64,000 bases of DNA from Enterobacter sp. ENT03 (GTDB lineage: Bacteria; Pseudomonadota; Gammaproteobacteria; Enterobacterales; Enterobacteriaceae): the NCBI RefSeq assembly GCF_019218745.1, contig NZ_JAHUXA010000003.1, positions 62,001-126,000 of the forward strand. The letters run 5' to 3'. Of this stretch, positions 21,478-30,615 are shown in pieces (the stretch's first letter is position 1; every line of letters begins with the position of its first letter). The position numbers and the translations under genes were made by a program. Under the pieces are notes generated by a model. That model worked only from the letters and a program-made list of their open reading frames with translations, searched no databases and was not told the origin of the DNA.

Positions 21478-23548
21478 TCTGGTGGCAAAGTTGCGCTTAC
21501 CTGGCAACATGAAGTCGATTCAGTGGCAGATCCTTGCCGGACCGATCCTCATAATGCTTATTTTGTCGATGATGGTGCTGCCGCTTCCGGCGTTCATTCT
21601 TGACCTGTTATTTACGTTCAACATTGCGCTGTCGATTATGGTGCTGCTGGTGGCAATGTTCACTCAGCGTACGCTGGAGTTCGCCGCGTTCCCGACGATC
21701 CTGCTGTTTACCACCTTGCTGCGTCTGGCGCTGAACGTCGCCTCGACCCGTATCATTCTGATGGACGGACACACCGGCGGCGCGGCGGCAGGTAAAGTGG
21801 TTGAAGCCTTTGGCCACTTCCTTGTGGGCGGTAACTTCGCCATCGGTATCGTGGTGTTTATTATCCTCGTCATTATCAACTTTATGGTGATCACCAAAGG
21901 TGCCGGGCGTATTGCGGAAGTGGGCGCGCGCTTTGTGCTGGACGGGATGCCGGGTAAACAGATGGCGATCGACGCCGATCTGAACGCCGGGCTGATTGGC
22001 GAAGAAGAAGCGAAAAAACGTCGCTCTGAGGTGACGCAGGAAGCCGATTTCTACGGCTCAATGGACGGGGCGAGTAAGTTTGTGCGTGGCGACGCCATCG
22101 CGGGCATCCTGATCATGGTGATTAACGTGGTCGGCGGCCTGCTGGTGGGCGTACTGCAACACGGGATGGACGTCGGACATGCGGCGGAAAGCTATACGCT
22201 GCTCACCATCGGTGATGGCCTGGTGGCGCAGATCCCGGCGCTGGTGATCTCTACCGCGGCGGGCGTGATCGTCACCCGTGTGGCAACCGATGAAGATGTT
22301 GGCCAACAGATGGTGAGCCAGCTGTTCACCAACCCAAGCGTCATGGTGTTAAGCGCCGCGGTGCTGGGTCTGCTGGGCCTTGTGCCGGGGATGCCAAACT
22401 TTGTCTTCCTGCTGTTTACGGCGGGGTTACTGGGTCTGGCCTGGTGGCTGCGCGGTCGCGAACAGCAAGCGCCGGTGGAAGCCGCTCCGGTCAAAATGCC
22501 GGAAAATACCCAGGCGGTGGAAGCCACCTGGGGTGATGTGCAGCTGGAAGATCCGCTGGGCATGGAAGTGGGCTACCGCCTGATCCCGATGGTGGATATG
22601 CAGCAGGATGGCGAGCTGTTAGGCCGCATCCGCAGTATTCGTAAGAAATTCGCGCAGGATATGGGCTTTCTGCCGCCAGTGGTGCATATCCGCGACAACA
22701 TGGATCTGCCGCCGGCGCGTTACCGTATTCTGATGAAAGGCGTGGAAATTGGCAGCGGCGATGCGTATCCGGGCCGCTGGCTGGCGATTAACCCTGGCAC
22801 CGCAGCGGGTACGCTGCCGGGTGAGCAGACTGTCGATCCGGCCTTTGGTCTGGCGGCGATCTGGATCGAAAGCGCCCTGAAAGAGCAGGCGCAGATCCAG
22901 GGTTACACCGTAGTGGAAGCCAGTACCGTGGTGGCAACACACCTCAACCATTTGATCGGCCAGTACTCGGCTGAACTCTTTGGTCGTCAGGAAGCCCAGC
23001 AGTTGCTGGATCGCGTCGCGCAGGAGATGCCGAAGCTGACAGAAGATCTGGTGCCGGGCGTGGTGACGCTGACCACGCTGCATAAAGTGCTGCAAAATCT
23101 GCTGGAAGAAAAAGTGCCGATCCGCGATATGCGCACCATTCTGGAAACGCTGGCGGAACATGCGCCGGTGCAAAACGATCCGCATGAACTGACGACGGTG
23201 GTCCGCGTGGCGCTGGGTCGCGCCATTACCCAACAATGGTTCCCAGGCAGCGGCGAAGTGCAGGTGATTGGTCTGGATACGCCGCTTGAACGTCTGCTGT
23301 TGCAGGCCTTGCAGGGCGGCGGCGGTCTGGAGCCGGGGCTGGCGGATCGTCTGCTGGCGCAAACCCAGGAAGCGCTGGCCCGACAGGAGATGCTCGGCGC
23401 GCCGCCGGTTCTGCTGGTGAACCATGCGCTGCGTCCGCTGCTGTCGCGCTTCCTGCGCCGCAGTCTGCCGCAGCTGGTAGTGCTGTCGAACATGGAGCTG
23501 TCGGATAACCGCAGCATCCGTATGACTGCCACCATCGGAGGTAAATAA
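21470..23548 (+). CDS. flhA: Flagellar type III export gate protein FlhA
   Basis: The 692-residue export gate of the flagellar basal body, the E. coli length. The N-terminal half has about eight membrane segments and the conserved FHIPEP-type loop (TKGAGRIAEVGARFVLDGMPGKQMAIDADLNAG is its central block, named here by its flanks). The cytoplasmic C-terminal domain docks chaperone-substrate complexes. GAGAAGGA precedes the ATG. It overlaps flhB and touches flhE by one base. Confidence 0.97.
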   Translation: MNNLVAKLRLPGNMKSIQWQILAGPILIMLILSMMVLPLPAFILDLLFTFNIALSIMVLLVAMFTQRTLEFAAFPTILLFTTLLRLALNVASTRIILMDGHTGGAAAGKVVEAFGHFLVGGNFAIGIVVFIILVIINFMVITKGAGRIAEVGARFVLDGMPGKQMAIDADLNAGLIGEEEAKKRRSEVTQEADFYGSMDGASKFVRGDAIAGILIMVINVVGGLLVGVLQHGMDVGHAAESYTLLTIGDGLVAQIPALVISTAAGVIVTRVATDEDVGQQMVSQLFTNPSVMVLSAAVLGLLGLVPGMPNFVFLLFTAGLLGLAWWLRGREQQAPVEAAPVKMPENTQAVEATWGDVQLEDPLGMEVGYRLIPMVDMQQDGELLGRIRSIRKKFAQDMGFLPPVVHIRDNMDLPPARYRILMKGVEIGSGDAYPGRWLAINPGTAAGTLPGEQTVDPAFGLAAIWIESALKEQAQIQGYTVVEASTVVATHLNHLIGQYSAELFGRQEAQQLLDRVAQEMPKLTEDLVPGVVTLTTLHKVLQNLLEEKVPIRDMRTILETLAEHAPVQNDPHELTTVVRVALGRAITQQWFPGSGEVQVIGLDTPLERLLLQALQGGGGLEPGLADRLLAQTQEALARQEMLGAPPVLLVNHALRPLLSRFLRRSLPQLVVLSNMELSDNRSIRMTATIGGK

Positions 23549-23940
23549 TGCGCGCACTGGCATGGTTAATCGCACTGCCGCTGGTCGCGCAGGCGGCGGG
23601 TGAGGGAGCGTGGCAGGCCAGCAGCATCGGCATCACGCTGAATCATCGTGGACAGGCGGCGTCATCTCAGCCGCTGTCGGCCTCCCAACCCGCCAGCGGC
23701 GTGATGACGCTGGTGGCCTGGCGCTACGAGCTGAACGGTCCGACCCCGGCGGGGCTGCTGGTGCGTCTGTGCTCGCAAACGCGCTGCGTGGAACTGGACG
23801 GCGAAAGCGGCACCACCATGGGCTTTGCTAATGTTTCGGCAGCAGAGCCGCTGCGTTTTGTCTGGGAAGTGCCCGGCGGCGGTCGCTTGATCCCGGCGCT
23901 AAAAGTCAGTCGCAACGAAGTCATCGTTAACTACCGCTAA
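23548..23940 (+). CDS. flhE: Flagellar periplasmic protein FlhE
   Basis: A 130-residue periplasmic protein linked to flagellar export; in Salmonella it limits proton leak through the export gate. A signal peptide of about 16 residues ends AQAAGEG. The mature domain has a single Cys pair (RLCSQTRCVELDG). It starts on the last base of the flhA stop and completes flhBAE. Confidence 0.93.
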   Translation: MRALAWLIALPLVAQAAGEGAWQASSIGITLNHRGQAASSQPLSASQPASGVMTLVAWRYELNGPTPAGLLVRLCSQTRCVELDGESGTTMGFANVSAAEPLRFVWEVPGGGRLIPALKVSRNEVIVNYR

Positions 23941-23955
23941 TCGCCCGTCTTTTAA

Positions 23956-23993
23956 CCCGCCACTGTTGATTTCTTCTGCAATCCGGTGGCGGG
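23956..23993 (+). terminator. Hairpin after flhBAE
   Basis: An 8-bp perfect stem (CCCGCCAC / GTGGCGGG) with a 22-base loop starts 16 bases after the flhE stop. The downstream tract (CTCTCATAATTT) has no clear T-run, so terminator strength is uncertain. Confidence 0.45.
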
Positions 23994-24023
23994 CTCTCAT
24001 AATTTGACCCCGCCTTTTGAACC

Positions 24024-24045
24024 ACAAGAAACACTGTTTTATAAA
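24024..24045 (+). promoter_or_regulatory. Candidate KdgR operator
   Basis: The core GAAACACTGTTTTAT at 24028-24042 closely matches the KdgR box (core GAAACA-N-TGTTTCAT in pectin-degrading enterobacteria). It is about 170 bases upstream of a transporter-GH105 pair expected to handle pectin-derived unsaturated sugars, the class of operon KdgR represses. The assignment rests on the motif plus context. Confidence 0.55.
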
Positions 24046-24213
24046 TCAGTGACACGCATGATGAGACTCTTTGCATTTTTGCCAGTTGCGTCCGTATGCT
24101 GGCAGAAACAGAAAGGTATCTCTCATCACATAATTCTACTTTAGCCGTGTAATGTTCCTCTCAGGCTACGCCAATTGCCTGAGGGCTCCCAATAACAAAA
24201 AGGGTTTGCGGCA

Positions 24214-25800
24214 ATGAAAACACGTAAAATTGGACTGGCAAACTACCTGGCTTATGGCTCGGGTGATTTCCTGGGGGCGGGCACCACAGCGCTGACCGCC
24301 GCCTGGCTCCTCTACTTCTACACTACCTTCTGTGGCTTAACTCCCATCGAAGCGACCTTTATCTTTGCCACCGCCAGGGTTCTGGACGCGGTGATAAGCC
24401 CGCTGATGGGCTTTTTAACCGATAACTTTGGCTCGACCTGGCTGGGGAAACGCTTCGGGCGTCGTAAGTTCTTTATCATGCTCGGCATTCCGTGCGTGTT
24501 CAGCTACTCCATCATGTGGGTAGGGGACATGGGCTTCTGGTATTACCTGCTGACCTACCTGATTTTTGACATCGTCTACACCATGATCCTGGTGCCCTAT
24601 GAAACCCTGGTGCCGGAGATGACCGATGATTTCAAACAGAAAACCAAATTCTCTGGCGCGCGTATCGGTATGGCGCAGATGTCCGCCATTCTGGCGTCGT
24701 TCCTGCCAGGCATTCTGTTAACCCATTTCGGTAAAGACAATCCGGTTTCCTTCTTTTATGCCAGCCTGGTGTTCTCGGTGCTGTGTGCGCTGATGCTGAC
24801 TTTTGTGTGGTTCTTCACCTGGGAACGGCCGCGGGAAGACTGGACAGAGGCGGCACTGCGGGCGGAAGAAGAGAAGAAACATCTGACCTTTGGCCAGAGC
24901 ATGAAACGTCTGTTCGTCGAGCTCAGCTCCACGCTCCGTATTAAGATCTTCCGTCAACATCTGGGCATGTACCTCGGCGGCTATATCGCGCAGGACGTGT
25001 TCAACGCCGTGTTTACCTACTATGTGGTGTTCGTGCTGATGCAGGATGCGTCTATGGCGTCGAACCTGCTGGGCACCATGGCCATCTTCCAGTTCATCGC
25101 GGTCATCATGATGATCCCGCTGTGTATCCGTTTCGGACCAGCGCCGTCCTACCGTATGGTGGTGGTGCTGTTTGGTCTGAGCTCGGTTTCTTACGCCATT
25201 CTCTACTATGCCGGTCTGAGCGATATTTATTCGCTGTTACTGCTGATTTCTGCGGTGGCGGGACTGGGACGCGGCGGCATCAACTATGTGCCGTGGAATA
25301 CCTATACCTATATCGCTGATATTGACGAAGTGGTGACCGGCCAGCGCCGTGAAGGGATTTTCGCCGGTATTATGACCCTGACGCGTAAAGCCTCCCAGGC
25401 GGGTGCCATCATGCTGGTGGGTATCATCATGCAGGCATCTGGTTTTGTTTCCGGCCAGAAAACCCAGGTGGAGTCAGTCAGCCATACCATTCTGATGATC
25501 CTCTGCTTCGGTACCGTGGCGGTGCTGCTGTGCGGCTTCCTGGTCTCCCTGCGCTTCAAACTGAACCTGAAAACCCATAGCGTGCTGCGCCAGGAAACCG
25601 AGAAGATGCGCCAGACAGGCCGCGTGATGCCGGAAACCGTCACCCCGGAAGCCCGTGCGACGGTAGAAATGCTGGCGGGGATGCCGCTCGAATCCCTGTG
25701 GGGCAATAACAACATTGGCTATCTGAACCGTAATAAGCCAGCCCCGGGTTCTCTCAAAGCTCGCGCCACGACTGAATTCAATACTCAAGAGGTGAAGTAA
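24214..25800 (+). CDS. GPH-family sugar:cation symporter, probable rhamnogalacturonide transporter
   Basis: An inner-membrane MFS protein of 528 residues with about 12 membrane segments. GPH signatures include the N-terminal NYLAYGSGDFLGAG, the cytoplasmic loop DNFGSTWLGKRFGRRKFFIMLG and YETLVPEMTDDFKQKTKFSGARIGMAQ. The C-terminal ~70 residues are soluble, longer than in melibiose permease. The gene is directly followed by a GH105 hydrolase, an arrangement like rhiT-rhiN of Dickeya, so the likely substrate is an unsaturated rhamnogalacturonan disaccharide. The substrate is inferred from context. The start follows AAAAAGGG with good spacing. Confidence 0.82.
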   Translation: MKTRKIGLANYLAYGSGDFLGAGTTALTAAWLLYFYTTFCGLTPIEATFIFATARVLDAVISPLMGFLTDNFGSTWLGKRFGRRKFFIMLGIPCVFSYSIMWVGDMGFWYYLLTYLIFDIVYTMILVPYETLVPEMTDDFKQKTKFSGARIGMAQMSAILASFLPGILLTHFGKDNPVSFFYASLVFSVLCALMLTFVWFFTWERPREDWTEAALRAEEEKKHLTFGQSMKRLFVELSSTLRIKIFRQHLGMYLGGYIAQDVFNAVFTYYVVFVLMQDASMASNLLGTMAIFQFIAVIMMIPLCIRFGPAPSYRMVVVLFGLSSVSYAILYYAGLSDIYSLLLLISAVAGLGRGGINYVPWNTYTYIADIDEVVTGQRREGIFAGIMTLTRKASQAGAIMLVGIIMQASGFVSGQKTQVESVSHTILMILCFGTVAVLLCGFLVSLRFKLNLKTHSVLRQETEKMRQTGRVMPETVTPEARATVEMLAGMPLESLWGNNNIGYLNRNKPAPGSLKARATTEFNTQEVK

Positions 25801-26940
25801 ATGATTGTTTATCCTGTCAAATATAGCCCTTTACTGTGTCAGCCGGAGCGTTTTATTGCCCGCGATGAACTGAAGGCACTGATCCAGAAAGTGACCCATA
25901 ACCTGGTTAACATTCGGGATGAATCCGGTGAGTTTTTACTGCGATTAGATGACGGACGCATCATTGATACCAAAGGCTGGGCGGGCTGGGAATGGACGCA
26001 CGGTGTCGGTCTGTATGGCATCTGGCAGTACTACCAGCAGACCGGCGATCTGGCGATGCGCGATATTATCGACGGCTGGTTTGCCGACCGCTTTGCAGAA
26101 GGCGCGACCACCAAAAATGTCAACACCATGGCGCCGTTCCTGACGCTGGCGTACCGTTATGAAGAGAGCCGCAATCCGGCGTATCTGCCATGGCTGGAAA
26201 GCTGGGCAGAGTGGGCGATGCACGACATGCCGCGCACCGATCACGGCGGTATGCAGCACATCACGCTGGCCGAAGAGAATCATCAGCAAATGTGGGATGA
26301 CACACTGATGATGACCGTGCTGCCACTGGCGAAAATCGGCAAGCTGCTGGATCGCCCGGCGTATGTGGAAGAGGCGGTGTATCAGTTTCTGCTGCACGTG
26401 CAGAACCTCATGGATCGGGAAACCGGGCTGTGGTTCCACGGCTGGAATTACGAAGGCAACCATAACTTTGCGAAAGCGCGCTGGGCGCGGGGCAACAGCT
26501 GGCTGACCATCGTGATCCCGGACTTCGTGGAGCTGGTGGATCTGCCGGAAAACAACGCTGTGCGTCGCTATCTGGTGCAGGTGCTGAATGCGCAGGTCGC
26601 GGCGCTGGCGAAATGCCAGGATGACAGCGGTCTGTGGCATACGCTGCTCGACGATCCGCAGTCGTATCTGGAATCCTCGGCAACGGCAGGTTTTGCCTAC
26701 GGCATTCTGAAAGCGGTGCGTAAGCGCTATATCAGTCAGGAGTATGCGGCGGTGGCGGAGAAAGCCATCAAAGGGATCGTGCAGAACATTTCGCCGGAAG
26801 GGGAGCTGTTGCAGACGTCGTTTGGCACCGGCATGGGATCGGATCTGGAGTTCTATCGTAATATCCCGCGCACCTCGATGCCCTACGGGCAGGCGATGGC
26901 GATGTTATGTCTGACGGAGTATTTGCGGAAATACTTCTAA
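25801..26940 (+). CDS. GH105 unsaturated rhamnogalacturonyl hydrolase (RhiN/YteR-like)
   Basis: A 379-residue cytoplasmic glycoside hydrolase with the (alpha/alpha)6 barrel of the GH88/GH105 families. These enzymes hydrate the double bond of unsaturated uronyl residues left by lyases and release the sugar. The catalytic Asp motif is visible in MWDDTLMMTVLPLAK, with WEWTHGVGLYGIWQYY and FAKARWARGNSWL as further family blocks. No signal peptide, so it acts on imported disaccharides. Its ATG directly follows the transporter stop, with AAGAGGTG as ribosome binding site, so the two are co-translated. Confidence 0.85.
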   Translation: MIVYPVKYSPLLCQPERFIARDELKALIQKVTHNLVNIRDESGEFLLRLDDGRIIDTKGWAGWEWTHGVGLYGIWQYYQQTGDLAMRDIIDGWFADRFAEGATTKNVNTMAPFLTLAYRYEESRNPAYLPWLESWAEWAMHDMPRTDHGGMQHITLAEENHQQMWDDTLMMTVLPLAKIGKLLDRPAYVEEAVYQFLLHVQNLMDRETGLWFHGWNYEGNHNFAKARWARGNSWLTIVIPDFVELVDLPENNAVRRYLVQVLNAQVAALAKCQDDSGLWHTLLDDPQSYLESSATAGFAYGILKAVRKRYISQEYAAVAEKAIKGIVQNISPEGELLQTSFGTGMGSDLEFYRNIPRTSMPYGQAMAMLCLTEYLRKYF

Positions 26941-26957
26941 ACGATTGTGTTAACTGA

Positions 26958-26988
26958 AACCGGTCAGCATTGCTGGCCGGTTTTTTAT
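26958..26988 (+). terminator. Intrinsic terminator after the GH105 gene
   Basis: An 11-bp stem with one G-T pair (AACCGGTCAGC / GCTGGCCGGTT), loop ATT and a T6 run, 17 bases after the stop. The next ~220 bases (to 27209) are AT-rich with no gene and presumably hold the promoter of the following pair. Confidence 0.85.
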
Positions 26989-27209
26989 TATTAAAAGCAT
27001 TTGGAACTATATTTATATTGTATGTGATCATTGCAAATATTTATGTGCATTATTAATGAAGCCTTTTCAATTATTAATTTACCGGAATTGGTGGCTTTGT
27101 ATATTTTTTGAAGCCAGGTCACATTCCAGTAATCATTACCGTCTTAAGCTGTTTTTGCGTTAACGAGAAATTAACTGGAAGCTCAATCTGAAATATTAAG
27201 GACACTAAT

Positions 27210-27497
27210 ATGAATAAATTCGGTGGGTGGTCATTCAATCCGACAGTGAATAAAAATATCCCTGCCATGCAAGTGGAGCATCTGGATATATTTAATCAGG
27301 CGTTTGAGGGATTTGACGGTGCCGGTTATGAACCATTGATGCATCTCGGTCAACAGTTGGTATCAGGCATGAATCATAGCTTTATTGCGAAACAAAGCCT
27401 GCTCACGTCCAGTCCTGAACACATCGCGGTAGTTAAAGTCACTATTTATGTGCCGCTAGACGCTGCGCCGGTTATCACTGCCATTGAGGCTATTTGA
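27210..27497 (+). CDS. Small protein with cystatin (stefin)-like features
   Basis: A 95-residue protein without signal peptide. I do not recognise a named gene. The pattern resembles a type 1 cystatin: an N-terminal Gly-Gly (FGGWS), one helix (HLDIFNQAFEGF), then QLVSG, which fits the inhibitory QxVxG loop, followed directly by MNHSFIAKQ and the strand HIAVVKVTIYVPL. If correct it would inhibit papain-like cysteine proteases. The second cystatin hairpin with Trp is not obvious. AAGGACA precedes the ATG. It is followed, 38 bases later, by a DM9-domain gene. Function is a hypothesis from pattern only. Confidence 0.6.
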   Translation: MNKFGGWSFNPTVNKNIPAMQVEHLDIFNQAFEGFDGAGYEPLMHLGQQLVSGMNHSFIAKQSLLTSSPEHIAVVKVTIYVPLDAAPVITAIEAI

Positions 27498-27535
27498 TTC
27501 AGCTCGCGATGATCCTGGAAAGAAGGAGTTTTATT

Positions 27536-27973
27536 ATGTGGAAAGTCCCCGACAATAGATTTATTCCGTTAGATTGCCCGGTTGCAGGTTATGAAAAAGG
27601 TGTTCCGGGTGTACAGGGTTCTGCGCCGATATTTATCATTCGCGCACGTATTAAGGGCGGCATTCATCCGGGGAAATGGGTTTATGGAAATAGCGCATAT
27701 GTTCCCTGGGGTGGCACCGAATACACTGTTACAGAGTTCGAAATATATACCGGCCCGGTGAAATGGGTGCCGGTAAAAGGAAAAAATATCCCTCTTGACG
27801 CGCTGGTGGGTGGGCAAGAAGAAGATGGCCGTCGACTCTATATTGCGCGAGCGAAGTTTGAGCAGGGATTATTTACTGGTAAAGCAGGAAGTCATTTAGC
27901 GAAGGGCTGTAGCGTAAGCTACAAGGGCAAAGAACACGATATTGACGAGTATGAAGTGCTGGTTCAGGCCTAA
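27536..27973 (+). CDS. DM9/DUF3421 domain protein
   Basis: A 145-residue protein made of two similar DM9-type repeats: FIPLDCPVAGYEKG...IFIIRARIKGGIHPGKW and IPLDALVGGQEEDGRRLYIARAKFEQGLFTGK. DM9 proteins of insects and oysters bind mannose or respond to pathogens; bacterial members are uncharacterised. No signal peptide or membrane segment. The start at 27536 has AAGGAG seven bases upstream; an earlier in-frame ATG at 27494 overlaps the preceding gene and lacks one. Probably in an operon with the cystatin-like gene. Lower GC than its neighbours suggests acquisition. Confidence 0.75.
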   Translation: MWKVPDNRFIPLDCPVAGYEKGVPGVQGSAPIFIIRARIKGGIHPGKWVYGNSAYVPWGGTEYTVTEFEIYTGPVKWVPVKGKNIPLDALVGGQEEDGRRLYIARAKFEQGLFTGKAGSHLAKGCSVSYKGKEHDIDEYEVLVQA

Positions 27974-27999
27974 CGGTTTTCCTGTCCTGTAACGATCTG

Positions 28000-28051
28000 G
28001 CCCGCCGCTTTATTCCCTGCATCCCCAGGTGAATAAAATGGCGGGCTTTTT
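28000..28051 (+). terminator. Terminator between the DM9 gene and argS
   Basis: Outer arms GCCCGCC / GGCGGGC with inner paired TTTATTC / GAATAAA, followed by TTTTT. It ends rightward transcription just before the convergent argS stop at 28055. Confidence 0.8.
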
Positions 28052-28054
28052 GCA

Positions 28055-29788
28055 TTACATACGTTCTACGGTTTCGATACCCAGCGTATCCAGACCCAGC
28101 TTCAGCGTTTTCGCCGTCAGCAGTGCCAGCTTCAGGCGGCTCTGACGGGTAGTTTCGTTTTCAGCGCTGAGGATCGGGCAGTGCTCATAGAAGCCGGAGA
28201 ACAGACCTGCCAGATCGTACAGATACGTACACATCACGTGCGGTGTGCCTTCACGGGCAACCACGGTCAGCGTTTCTTCAAACTGAATCAGGCGGGCCGC
28301 CAGCTGCACTTCGCGATCTTCGGTGAGGATCACCGGCGCATCGCTGAGGGTGCTTTCGTCCAGACCGGCCTTACGGAAGACGGACAGCACGCGGGTGTAG
28401 GCGTACTGCATGTACGGCGCGGTATTGCCCTCAAACGCCAGCATGTTGTCCCAGTCGAAGATGTAGTCGGTGGTACGGCTCTTGGAGAGATCCGCGTACT
28501 TCACCGCGCCGATACCAACCGCGTTGGCCAGTTTTTCCAGCTCGTCTGCCGGCATGTCCGGGTTCTTCTCGGCAACCAGACGACGTGCGCGCTCCAGCGC
28601 TTCATCCAGCAGATCTGCCAGCTTCACTGTCCCGCCAGCGCGAGTTTTGAACGGCTTGCCGTCTTTGCCGAGCATCATGCCGAACATATGGTGTTCCAGC
28701 GGCACGCTCTCCGGTACGTAACCGGCTTTACGCACGATGGTCCACGCCTGCATCAGGTGCTGGTGCTGACGGGAGTCGATGTAATACAGCACGCGATCCG
28801 CATGCAGCGTTTCATAGCGGTATTTCGCGCAGGCGATGTCCGTGGTGGTGTAGAGGTAGCCGCCATCCTTTTTCTGGATGATGACGCCCATCGGCTCGCC
28901 TTCTTTATTTTTGTACTCATCGAGGAAGACTACGGTTGCGCCTTCGCTTTCCACCGCCAGACCTTTTTCTTTCAGATCGGCCACGATGCCCGGCAGCATC
29001 GGGTTGTACAGGCTTTCACCCATTACATCTTTGCGGGTCAGCGTTACGTTCAGACGCTCATAGGTGATCTGGTTCTGGGTCATGGTGATGTCGACCAGCT
29101 TGCGCCACATCTCACGGCAGTATTCGTCGCCGCTTTGCAGTTTCACCACGTAGTTACGGGCGCGCTCGGCAAAGGCGGCATCGGCGTCGTAATGGGTTTT
29201 GGCAGCGCGGTAGAACTCTTCCAGATCCGCCAGCGCCATTTCACCGGCGTTTTCTTGCTGCTTCAGCTCCAGGAAGGCGATCAGCATACCGAACTGGGTG
29301 CCCCAGTCGCCGACGTGGTTGGCGCGAATGACGTTATGGCCGAGGAACTCCAGCGTGCGCACTGACGCATCACCAATAATGGTTGAGCGCAGGTGGCCAA
29401 CGTGCATCTCTTTGGCGACGTTAGGCGCGGAGTAATCGACAACCACGGTTTGCGGCGCAGGGCGGGAGACGCCAAGGCGATCGGACGCCAGCGCCTGATC
29501 GACCTGGGCTGCCAGAAATGCAGGCTCAAGGAAAATATTGATAAAGCCAGGTCCGGCGATTTCCACTTTGCTGGCAATGCCGCTGAGATCGAGATGAGTC
29601 AGCACCTGCTCTGCAACTTGTCGCGGCGGCATGCCCAGTTTTTTCGCAACTGCCATCACGCCATTAGCCTGATAGTCGCCAAACTGTACTTTTGCTGACT
29701 GACGAACCTGCGGTTCGCAATCCGCAGGCGCACCTGCGGCAATCAGTGCCTGACTGACTTTTTCTGAGAGAAGAGCCTGAATATTCAC
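28055..29788 (-). CDS. argS: Arginyl-tRNA synthetase
   Basis: Class I aminoacyl-tRNA synthetase of 577 residues, the E. coli length, which charges tRNA-Arg with arginine. It has the N-terminal Add-1 domain, the HIGH-type motif in [14 protein letters not shown], a degenerate KMSKS region ([21 protein letters not shown]) and the C-terminal anticodon-binding domain ending GIETVERM. Divergent from yecM across 245 bases. Essential housekeeping gene. The long plus-strand open frame opposite it is a shadow. Confidence 0.98.
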   Translation of the reverse strand: MNIQALLSEKVSQALIAAGAPADCEPQVRQSAKVQFGDYQANGVMAVAKKLGMPPRQVAEQVLTHLDLSGIASKVEIAGPGFINIFLEPAFLAAQVDQALASDRLGVSRPAPQTVVVDYSAPNVAKEMHVGHLRSTIIGDASVRTLEFLGHNVIRANHVGDWGTQFGMLIAFLELKQQENAGEMALADLEEFYRAAKTHYDADAAFAERARNYVVKLQSGDEYCREMWRKLVDITMTQNQITYERLNVTLTRKDVMGESLYNPMLPGIVADLKEKGLAVESEGATVVFLDEYKNKEGEPMGVIIQKKDGGYLYTTTDIACAKYRYETLHADRVLYYIDSRQHQHLMQAWTIVRKAGYVPESVPLEHHMFGMMLGKDGKPFKTRAGGTVKLADLLDEALERARRLVAEKNPDMPADELEKLANAVGIGAVKYADLSKSRTTDYIFDWDNMLAFEGNTAPYMQYAYTRVLSVFRKAGLDESTLSDAPVILTEDREVQLAARLIQFEETLTVVAREGTPHVMCTYLYDLAGLFSGFYEHCPILSAENETTRQSRLKLALLTAKTLKLGLDTLGIETVERM

Positions 29789-30033
29789 CGTGATACCTTT
29801 GGTTAATGGCGCAGCGCGTAAGGGCTGGCTGCGCCCGGATGTTGATCATCAAAGGCGGGAGTATACTGCAATTGGCCCGTGCCGTCAGCCCTGCGACCGG
29901 GTGCAGAATGCGCAAATAAACTGCCGCAGATCCATGAATAATCATTCAGTTGCACCACCAGCAAATCATCGGTTGGTAAGCCACCGGCAACAGGGTAAAT
30001 TAGCGGTTTTGCGACCCGTGAAAGGCAATGACG

Positions 30034-30594
30034 ATGGCAGACTGGCAGACAATTGATGAACTGCATGATATTTCCGCGGATTTACCGCGCTTCACCCAGG
30101 CGTTAACAGAACTTGCCACCCGGCTCGGTCTGGATATTGCGCCTCTTGATGCCGATCACATTTCCCTGCGCTGTCATCAGAATGCCACCGCCGAACGCTG
30201 GCGCGCCGGGCTTGAGCAGTGCGGGGATTTACTTAGCGAAACGCTGATCAACGGGCGGCCCATCTGCCTGTTTACGCTGCACGAGCCGGTCAGGGTGGCA
30301 CACTGGCAGTTTACGATAGTGGAATTGCCGTGGCCGGGGGAGAAGCGCTATCCCCACGAAGGCTGGGAGCATATCGAAATTGTGCTGCCCGGCGATCCAG
30401 AAAGCCTGAATGCCCGGGCGCTGGCGCTGCTGGCGGATGAGGGGCTGAGCCAGCCGGGTATTTTTGTGAAAACCAGCGCCCCGAAAGGGGCGCGTGAGCG
30501 TCTGCCGAATCCTACGCTCGCGGTCACCGACGGCAAGGTGACGATCAAATTCCATCCGTGGTCGATTGAGGACATCGTTGCCAGCGAACGCTAA
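30034..30594 (+). CDS. yecM: YecM family VOC-fold protein
   Basis: A 186-residue cytoplasmic protein very similar to E. coli YecM, a member of the vicinal-oxygen-chelate superfamily with a metal site but no established reaction. Likely ligands are in DADHISLRCHQN and EGWEHIEIVLPGD. The ATG at 30034 is preferred over 30028 because AAAGG at 30021-30025 is better spaced. It precedes cutC by 21 bases in a small operon, as in E. coli. Confidence 0.92.
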   Translation: MADWQTIDELHDISADLPRFTQALTELATRLGLDIAPLDADHISLRCHQNATAERWRAGLEQCGDLLSETLINGRPICLFTLHEPVRVAHWQFTIVELPWPGEKRYPHEGWEHIEIVLPGDPESLNARALALLADEGLSQPGIFVKTSAPKGARERLPNPTLAVTDGKVTIKFHPWSIEDIVASER

Positions 30595-30615
30595 CCGGCA
30601 TTTAAGGAGAAAACC

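Noticed and set aside
28181-29365. 394-codon open frame on the plus strand opposite argS
   Set aside because: argS is a full-length, strongly conserved gene on the other strand. The open frame is a by-product of its codon usage and the protein shows no domain.
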